DNA from: Promethearchaeota archaeon
GTDB taxonomy: Archaea; Asgardarchaeota; Lokiarchaeia; Sigynarchaeales; SOKP01
Direction: 5' to 3'
NCBI GenBank assembly: GCA_019057975.1
Contig: JAHLWJ010000048.1
Coordinates: forward strand, 1-19,743
Length of the DNA stretch: 19,743 bases
Shown in pieces: positions 14,414-19,743 of this stretch. The position numbers were made by a program, and so were the translations under genes. The notes under the pieces are model-generated. The model was not told the DNA's origin. It saw only the letters and a program-made list of their open reading frames with translations, and did no database searches. Numbering within the stretch: position 1 is the first letter of the stretch; each line of letters opens with the position of its first letter.

Positions 14414-16429
14414 ATGAAATTTGTCAAATTGTTTGAACCATTTAAGATAGATGACCTTGAATTACGAAATCGAATTGTAATGCCTGCTATGGCATTAAAT
14501 TTTTCTCGAGACGGAGGAATTAATGATAAAACAATTGATTTTTATGTAGAGCGTGCGAAAGGAGGAGTGGGTTTAATTATAATTGGAGGTGCTGGAGTTG
14601 AACCTAGAGGAGGAGGTCCAACAATGTTCGCAATCCATGATGACAAATACATCCCCAGTTATACAAAGTTTACTGAAAGTATGCACCATCATGGTACGAA
14701 AACTTTTGTACAACTTTACCACGCTGGAGCATATTCTGGTATGCCAGATATGGTCTCTTCTTCTGCAGTAATGTCTAATCTTACAAGAAGGGTTCCCAAA
14801 GAATTATTGATAGACGATATTAAGGTTGTTCAAGAAAATCATGTTCTAGCCGCAGAAAGAGCCTTAAAAGCAGGTTTTGATGGCGTAGAACTATTAGGAA
14901 GTGCAGGATATCTTATCAATCAATTTTTAAGTCCAGTTACCAATAAAAGGACGGATGAATATGGAGGTTCTTTAGAAAACAGATTAAGATACCCCTTGGA
15001 ATTAATACAATTGGTAAAAGAAAGAATAGGAGAAAAAATGATTGTAGGAATGAGAATAGCCGGTGATGACTTCGTACCTGGATCTAATACATATAAAGAA
15101 AGTGCAGTCTTTGCAAAGCATTATGCTAATGCGGGAATTGATTACATTAATGTAACTGGAGGTTGGCATGAAACTAGAATTCCTCAAATTCCCATGATGG
15201 TTCCACAAGGAGCTTATGCTTATCTGGCTGAGAATATAAAAAGTGTTGTCGATGTACCTGTCTTCTCTAGTAATCGTATCAATAGCCCTATCGTAGCAGA
15301 ACAAATTCTAAGAGATCAAATGGCAGATGCAATTTGTATGGGAAGAGCACTCATTGCAGATGCTTATTTACCTCTCAAAGCAAAACAGAATAAACTCTGG
15401 GACATCCGAAAATGTGTAGGTTGTAATCAAGGTTGTTTTGATCATATTTTTACTGGAAAGGCTGTTGAATGTATGAGGAATTATATGGTTTCAAGGGAGG
15501 GCAAAATTGATCTTGATGTCTTAACAGAGCATCCTATAAAAGTCTTAATAATAGGCGCTGGTCCTGGTGGATTGGAAGCAGCAAGAATAGCAAAAGTTTT
15601 GGGACATAATGTCACAATACTCGAAAAAAGACTCAACCTTGGTGGTCAAGCGAATCTTTCATGGGTCCCTCCTGGACGATATGATATTCATGAAATTTTG
15701 GATTATTATTCCTCACAAATAGAAAATCTAGGAATTGAATTGCATCTAGGAGTGGAAGCAGATTTAGAATCTATTAACAAATATCAACCTGATGCAGTCA
15801 TTTTCGCGACAGGTGTTAAATATAATATTCCTGACATACCAGGAATTGATGGTAGTTTAGGGAGTGAAATCTATTTAGCTGAAAAAATTCTTGAGGGAGA
15901 ATATCCTATTGGAAAAAATGTTGTAGTGGTTGGTGGTTCAGCGACAGGAATGGAAACTGCTATTTGGGCGGCAGAACAAGGGGCAATTAGTTCTGAAATT
16001 GCAAAATTCATAGCATTTTACGAATTATTGCCTAAAGAAGAATTATTTAAGCGATGGTTGAGAGGTAATCGTAAGGTTACTATCATTGATATGCTTCCCA
16101 AACTAGGTATGAGTATTGGAAGAACGACTCGAGGATTTTTAATTGGTCAAATCACGAAATTAGGAATTATTAGCATCCTAAATGTTCAAATTAAAAAATT
16201 TGAAGGTAAAACCTTAATTTATGAGCATGGGAATGAAACAAAAACATTAGAAAATATTGACACCTTTATAATAGCTGCAGGAGTAACCCCTAATGACGAA
16301 CTATTTAATAAAGTAAAGCAAACTAATCCCCCTTATAAAATATTTAAAATAGGAGATTGCAAAAAACCACGAACGATGATGGAAGCAATTCATGAAGGAT
16401 TTAGAACCGCCTACAATCTCGATAAATGA
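14414..16429 (+). CDS. 2,4-dienoyl-CoA reductase / 2-enoate reductase-type flavo-iron-sulfur enzyme
   Basis: A 671-residue enzyme with the FadH layout that reduces activated C=C bonds using FMN, a 4Fe-4S cluster, FAD and NAD(P)H. Residues 1-330 form an Old Yellow Enzyme barrel with Y166 and H252, placed as the catalytic pair of 2,4-dienoyl-CoA reductase. The cluster ligands are C334, C337, C341 and C353. A dinucleotide-binding GAGPGG (381-386) and VVVGGSATG (504-512) follow. The usual HGAHGYL of the barrel reads LGSAGYL here, as in enoate-type members. GGTGA at 14402-14406 stands before the ATG. It converges with crotonase 1. Reduction of an unsaturated acyl-CoA feeding the crotonases is likely; the exact substrate is unknown. 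Confidence 0.9.
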   Translation: MKFVKLFEPFKIDDLELRNRIVMPAMALNFSRDGGINDKTIDFYVERAKGGVGLIIIGGAGVEPRGGGPTMFAIHDDKYIPSYTKFTESMHHHGTKTFVQLYHAGAYSGMPDMVSSSAVMSNLTRRVPKELLIDDIKVVQENHVLAAERALKAGFDGVELLGSAGYLINQFLSPVTNKRTDEYGGSLENRLRYPLELIQLVKERIGEKMIVGMRIAGDDFVPGSNTYKESAVFAKHYANAGIDYINVTGGWHETRIPQIPMMVPQGAYAYLAENIKSVVDVPVFSSNRINSPIVAEQILRDQMADAICMGRALIADAYLPLKAKQNKLWDIRKCVGCNQGCFDHIFTGKAVECMRNYMVSREGKIDLDVLTEHPIKVLIIGAGPGGLEAARIAKVLGHNVTILEKRLNLGGQANLSWVPPGRYDIHEILDYYSSQIENLGIELHLGVEADLESINKYQPDAVIFATGVKYNIPDIPGIDGSLGSEIYLAEKILEGEYPIGKNVVVVGGSATGMETAIWAAEQGAISSEIAKFIAFYELLPKEELFKRWLRGNRKVTIIDMLPKLGMSIGRTTRGFLIGQITKLGIISILNVQIKKFEGKTLIYEHGNETKTLENIDTFIIAAGVTPNDELFNKVKQTNPPYKIFKIGDCKKPRTMMEAIHEGFRTAYNLDK

Positions 16430-16453
16430 AATATTTTATATTTATTTTACTCA

Positions 16454-16495
16454 TTTTTTTAATTATTTTCTACTAAAAATAAAAATTAAAAAAAA
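16454..16495. terminator. Bidirectional T-tract region between convergent genes
   Basis: Seven T's (16454-16460) serve the plus-strand reductase, and eight A's (16488-16495) give a T-run for the minus-strand crotonase. Both lie in the 103-base gap between the two stop codons. Confidence 0.5.
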
Positions 16496-16532
16496 TATTG
16501 TTGATATCTTTTTGGTATTCTTTTTACGCTTT

Positions 16533-17357
16533 CTACTCACCAGTGAACTTGGGTTCTCGTTTCTGTAGAAATGCTGTAACACCCTCAATTACATCTTTAG
16601 ATTGGGAATTAATAGCATAACCTAAATGCTCAAATTGAAGCCCTAAATTCAAAGGTGCTTGAGATCCATAATCAATAGCTTTCTTTATCACAAAAAGACT
16701 TTTAGTTGGTGCGTTCCCTATCCAAGACGCTTTTTGATGTACAAAATTTTCAAATTTTTCATCATCTACAAGAAATGATATTATTCCCCATTTGAACATT
16801 TCCTCAGCATTATAATGATCACCAAAAAAGATCATAGTTTTTGTTCTTATCTTACCAAGATTTCTGATTAACCTTTGAGTCCCTCCATTAAATGGTGCAA
16901 CTCCTCTTTTTATTTCAGGGAAGCCAAATGTTGAACGTTTCGATGCAATAATAATATCGCAGACTAATGCTAATTCAAACCCACCTCCTAAAGCGTACCC
17001 ATCTACAGCTGCAATTAGCGGTTTGGGAAAACTCTCAATGATATCATAATATTTGTGCCTTATATACATTCCAAAACTTTGATCCATTAAGTTTTTAGGA
17101 TCTATATCAGGATGACCACGGACAGATAAATCTGCTCCTGCAGAAAAAGCTGGCTTTTTTGTATATTCTTTTGTCCCTCTTAGAACAACGCATCTCACAG
17201 ACTTATTAAAAGCCATTTTCTCAAGTGCCTCAGCAATCTCTCTTAAAGTGATGGTGTGTAAAGCATTTAGTTTCTCAGGCCTATTTATTGAAATGACTGC
17301 ATAATTATTTTCTTTATTTTCTTCAACTTTTATATGTTCAAATTGCTTTTCAGACAT
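16533..17357 (-). CDS. Enoyl-CoA hydratase/isomerase (crotonase family), catalytic residues kept
   Basis: A crotonase-fold enzyme acting on enoyl-CoA esters. INRPEKLNAL, the oxyanion segment FSAGADL, and GYALGGGFELAL are all present. Both catalytic glutamates of enoyl-CoA hydratase are kept: E128 (GGGFELAL) and E148 (FGFPEIKRG), numbered from the ATG at 17357. GGTGA at 17370-17366, 8 bases ahead, favours this ATG. An in-frame GTG at 17369 overlaps that site and is less likely. The length of 274 residues is normal. It is divergent from the TetR gene across 500 bases and convergent with the dienoyl-CoA reductase, a natural partner in unsaturated acyl-CoA breakdown. Confidence 0.9.
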   Translation of the reverse strand: MSEKQFEHIKVEENKENNYAVISINRPEKLNALHTITLREIAEALEKMAFNKSVRCVVLRGTKEYTKKPAFSAGADLSVRGHPDIDPKNLMDQSFGMYIRHKYYDIIESFPKPLIAAVDGYALGGGFELALVCDIIIASKRSTFGFPEIKRGVAPFNGGTQRLIRNLGKIRTKTMIFFGDHYNAEEMFKWGIISFLVDDEKFENFVHQKASWIGNAPTKSLFVIKKAIDYGSQAPLNLGLQFEHLGYAINSQSKDVIEGVTAFLQKREPKFTGE

Positions 17358-17764
17358 AATATTTCTCACCTTATTATAGAATATTTTTCTTTGTTATATT
17401 TAATTAATAATACTCAAAAATATTTTTTAATAAATATACAATATCTATTTTTATTTCATAATTTTGTGAAAAATTTAAAAATTTATTGAAAATGATGTAT
17501 TCTAGACTTCTAAATAATAGCAATTAAAGCTTTGAACCTAAATTTTCATCAAAAATCTTTTTAAATTTCCTTGAATTTAATAATAGCACAAAAGCTTTAA
17601 GCGAAAACCAATCAAATCCACAGTGTCTATTAATTTCAAATAACATATAATAATAGCGATCAATTGTAAGTTCAATTAAATTTAATTAAATACCCAAGTA
17701 AATTCTCAATTAGGAGATGTAGAATTCATTTTCTAATTCCTTATCTATTCTTTCGCAGACTTTA

Positions 17765-17791
17765 TTCACATTTGTGAAAATCTTTAAATAA
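17765..17791 (+). promoter_or_regulatory. TetR gene promoter with an adjoining palindrome
   Basis: TTCACA-TT-TGTGAA (17765-17778) is a perfect 6-base-arm palindrome ending five bases before the TATA box TTTAAATA (17783-17790). A related partial dyad, TTTCA-n8-TGAAA, lies at 17455-17472 near crotonase 1, and TTTTGTGAAA recurs at 17871-17880 at the regulator start. This suits autoregulation by the TetR protein. The rest of the 17371-17874 gap is AT-rich with no ORF. Confidence 0.5.
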
Positions 17792-17874
17792 TATAGATAT
17801 AAATCAGTATTTGAGAAATTATTACTATTTAAAATACTTAAAGAGATTATTTTTTAAAAAAATTTTTTGGTTTT

Positions 17875-18615
17875 GTGAAAAAAATAAGTAAACTTATGAA
17901 AAATAAAATTAAACAAACGAGAAGTAGATCCCCCGAAAAGAAAGCTAAACAATTTGAACGCATAATAGATGCAGGAAAGCAATTTTTCCAAGAAAAAGGA
18001 CGGGAAGGGTTTAGTTTACGAGGTTTAGCAAATATGCTGAATATGAATCCGAAAAATATTTACAATTATGTTGAAAGTAAGCGTGAGCTTTGGATATGTA
18101 TTCGAAAAAAGTTTTATGAGCAATACAGGGATGAAAATAAAGTCATGATTAAAACCCATGAAGGATCTACTTTTGAGTTATTATTAGATTTATTTGATCA
18201 CTTCTTAAAATTTGCTGAAGAAGATTTTGGCGCATTTGCTATGATGTATATTATTCCTTCACCCCCTTCAGATAAGATAGGACCTTTTGAGAAGCAGTAT
18301 AAACCATTTAACTTTCTTAAGGGAACAACAAGAGTTATACAAAAAGCTATAAATGAGGGTGAGATAGATGAAAATAATGCTTCTTTACTCTCATTCTTTA
18401 TATTTAGTCTAGTCTTAGGAGCTACCATTGTAAAATATACTATGCGATCTGTTGAGGAAAATAGTGATTATAAAGTTACTGAAGCAGATGAACGTATTCA
18501 ATATGGTAATCAACCGTTCACTAGCAAGGAATTTCATAGATATGTATTACGCAAAATCCAATTAGGATTAACAGATCCCAATCTTATCGTAGACGAATCC
18601 GATTATAAATATTAA
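17875..18615 (+). CDS. TetR-family transcriptional regulator
   Basis: A TetR-type DNA-binding protein. The N-terminal helix-turn-helix spans about residues 28-72: the first helix includes FERIIDAGKQFFQEKG, and the recognition part is FSLRGLANMLNMNPKNIYNY, followed by the usual K-x-EL. The C-terminal region (75-246) is the ligand and dimer domain and is not diagnostic. The first start is GTG (17875); an ATG at 17896 would drop seven lysine-rich residues. Neither has a ribosome site, so the choice is open. It lies between two crotonase genes, a common setting for regulators of acyl-CoA metabolism that respond to an acyl-CoA, but the ligand is inferred. It probably controls its own promoter through the palindrome at 17765. 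Confidence 0.87.
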   Translation: MKKISKLMKNKIKQTRSRSPEKKAKQFERIIDAGKQFFQEKGREGFSLRGLANMLNMNPKNIYNYVESKRELWICIRKKFYEQYRDENKVMIKTHEGSTFELLLDLFDHFLKFAEEDFGAFAMMYIIPSPPSDKIGPFEKQYKPFNFLKGTTRVIQKAINEGEIDENNASLLSFFIFSLVLGATIVKYTMRSVEENSDYKVTEADERIQYGNQPFTSKEFHRYVLRKIQLGLTDPNLIVDESDYKY

Positions 18616-18622
18616 CTAAATA

Positions 18623-18638
18623 AAAATCAATCGATTTT
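18623..18638 (+). terminator. Hairpin with a T-run after the TetR gene
   Basis: AAAATC and GATTTT form a 6-base stem around AATC, eight bases after the stop codon. The second arm ends in four T's. The stem is weak but well placed. Confidence 0.35.
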
Positions 18639-18665
18639 CTTAAAAACTCAAGTTTATTACTATAG

Positions 18666-18674
18666 TTTTAAATA
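18666..18674 (+). promoter_or_regulatory. TATA box for crotonase 2
   Basis: GTTTTAAATA-type sequence at about 18665-18674, with a predicted start near 18696 and a leader of about 50 bases holding GGTGA at 18731-18735. Confidence 0.4.
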
Positions 18675-18744
18675 GACGTCTCTCATTAAATTTATTTATC
18701 AATCACTTTTTTAATTAATGAAAAAATATAGGTGAAGAAGAAAA

Positions 18745-19503
18745 TTGGTAGAAAAGGAATATGAGACTGTTTTGTATGAAGAAAAGAAGAAAATAGGGTA
18801 TATTACTCTTAATAGACCAGAAAAGCATAATGCTTTGAGTTCTCAATTATTGGATGATATAGATGCCGTCTTTGATTATGCTGAAGCAGATAATAAAGCA
18901 AAAGTAATAGTATTAAAAGGAGCGGGTAAAAGTTTTTGTTCTGGCTATGATCTCAAGCAATCCTATTATATAACACCTCCAGAAGGAGGATGGAAATATA
19001 GAAATTCCTATGATATCTTGAACAAGAAAATATTTGCGAAATATCCAAGGATATTGAATTTTCCTAAACCAACTATTGCTCAAGTTCATGGACATTGTAC
19101 TGACGCGGGTTGTTATTTACAGCTGTTATGTGATATTACAGTAGCTGCTGATGATGCAGTTTTAGGCCATCCTGCCCAATTATGGGGTGGTGCACAGAGC
19201 ATGCCATTATGGCAATTCTACTTAGGAGTTAAAAAAGCACGATATCTTCTTATGAGTGGAAGAAAAATTTCTGGAAAGGAAGCGGCGGAAATGGGCCTAG
19301 TGAGTATAAGCGTGCCTCGAGAAAATCTTGAAGCCGAAGTTAACAAGCTAGCTGCGGAGATTGCCCAAATACCATACCAAGGAGCTTTACACAATAAGAT
19401 CGCTCTTAACACTGATCTTAAGATGAGAGGTATTGATGCTTTATTTGAATATTATGGTCAAATGAATCGATACGGGAGATTGTTTCGAGGATGGGAGAGA
19501 TAG
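18745..19503 (+). CDS. Crotonase-fold protein lacking both hydratase glutamates
   Basis: A 252-residue crotonase-family protein with LNRPEKHNALS, the oxyanion segment FCSGYDL and the typical C-terminal helices (SGRKISGKEAAEMGLV). The active-site region reads HGHCTDAGCYLQLLCD and LGHPAQLWGG. The two glutamates of enoyl-CoA hydratase are replaced by Y124 and A144, so normal hydration is unlikely. Crotonases with other residues do isomerase, hydrolase, lyase or decarboxylase chemistry. The start is TTG at 18745 with GGTGA 9 bases upstream; no in-frame ATG is available near the N-terminus. It has its own promoter after the TetR gene. Confidence 0.87.
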   Translation: MVEKEYETVLYEEKKKIGYITLNRPEKHNALSSQLLDDIDAVFDYAEADNKAKVIVLKGAGKSFCSGYDLKQSYYITPPEGGWKYRNSYDILNKKIFAKYPRILNFPKPTIAQVHGHCTDAGCYLQLLCDITVAADDAVLGHPAQLWGGAQSMPLWQFYLGVKKARYLLMSGRKISGKEAAEMGLVSISVPRENLEAEVNKLAAEIAQIPYQGALHNKIALNTDLKMRGIDALFEYYGQMNRYGRLFRGWER

Positions 19504-19645
19504 TCAAAAAAAATAAAGAGATTTAAAGAAGGGGAGAATCCTCTCTTCATAGATTTCTATCGGTGTATTTTTTTGATACATCCAACCGCCTTGAACCTGA
19601 GTTTGAAATAAGCAGGTGTCATATTTGGCTAATTAATTGTTTCCA

Positions 19646-19743
19646 CAAAAAAACATTTTTGATTTTGGAATAGGAAGATGGATCGATGAAAAAACACCTG
19701 AATTTGACTTGAAAATAATTGGAAATTTAGATAAACTTCGTTC
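19646..19743 (+). pseudogene. 5'-truncated second copy of dihydropteroate synthase (cut by window end)
   Basis: From 19661 to the window end, the sequence matches 211-293 at 73 of 83 bases. The peptide is the same over 27 codons except DPGIG, which becomes DFGIG. Weaker likeness extends back to a QK codon pair at 19646. An in-frame stop stands at 19634, and no start codon or N-terminal half exists upstream in any frame. Eight of ten base changes are silent, so the copy was under selection for a long time. Whether the 3' end is complete lies outside the window. Confidence 0.7.

Noticed and set aside
15002..15304. 100-codon minus-strand ORF inside the dienoyl-CoA reductase
   Set aside because: Overlaps the conserved barrel of the reductase; no motif and no ribosome site.
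19527..19580. Stem-loops after crotonase 2 (GAGA-ATCC-TCTC and TGTAT/ATACA around a T-run)
   Set aside because: Stems are only 4-5 bases; a terminator is possible, but the structure is too weak to list as a feature.
1..19743. tRNA, rRNA, CRISPR arrays and insertion sequences
   Set aside because: I looked for tRNA T-loop signatures, spaced direct repeats and transposase-like proteins and found none. The inverted promoter repeat at 3143/6923 flanks no transposase, so I do not call it a transposon.

Overview
The window is about 19.7 kb of AT-rich DNA and reads as archaeal. Promoters show TTTAAATA-type TATA boxes with purine-rich BRE-like bases. At least two genes (903, 2040) have a TATA box about 25 bases before the start codon, as in leaderless transcripts, while others carry GGTGA- or GGAG-type ribosome sites. 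Transcripts end in T-runs, and the solute-binding protein is held by a C-terminal membrane helix instead of a lipobox. An Asgard-type archaeon would fit, but this is a guess from style and gene content; no marker gene in the window fixes the lineage.

Layout. 1-504: C-terminal half of a dihydropteroate synthase. 903-2930: a cyclase-family (kynurenine formamidase-like) metal hydrolase and a beta-keto acid cleavage enzyme (BKACE), each with its own promoter. 3248-6896: a convergent pair, a family 5 peptide/solute-binding protein (+) and an M24-fold hydrolase (-). Their two promoters are nearly identical over 72 bp, forming a long inverted repeat around the pair. 7184-13887 (minus strand): an Opp/Dpp-type ABC importer operon in the order small membrane protein, permease B, permease C, ATPase D, ATPase F. 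ATPase D is unusual: about 620 residues of multi-pass membrane domain are fused in front of a normal OppD ATPase. 14233-14367: a truncated Rossmann-like ORF. 14414-16429: a 2,4-dienoyl-CoA reductase/2-enoate reductase-type flavo-iron-sulfur enzyme. 16533-17357 (-) and 18745-19503 (+): two crotonase-fold proteins around a TetR regulator. 19646-19743: a 5'-truncated second copy of the dihydropteroate synthase segment, cut by the window end.

Inferred function: uptake of a small organic nitrogen or peptide-like compound (binding protein plus OppBCDF), hydrolysis of an amide-type bond (M24-fold enzyme, cyclase-family hydrolase), and conversion of the carbon skeleton through CoA chemistry (BKACE, dienoyl-CoA reductase, crotonases). 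The shared promoter links the binding protein and M24 enzyme as one regulon, and a related motif lies at the importer promoter. The substrate cannot be read from the sequence.

The strongest candidates for something undescribed are the membrane-domain/OppD fusion, built from repeated two-helix modules and matched by a free-standing relative at the head of its operon, and the duplicated inverted promoter around the binding protein/M24 pair.
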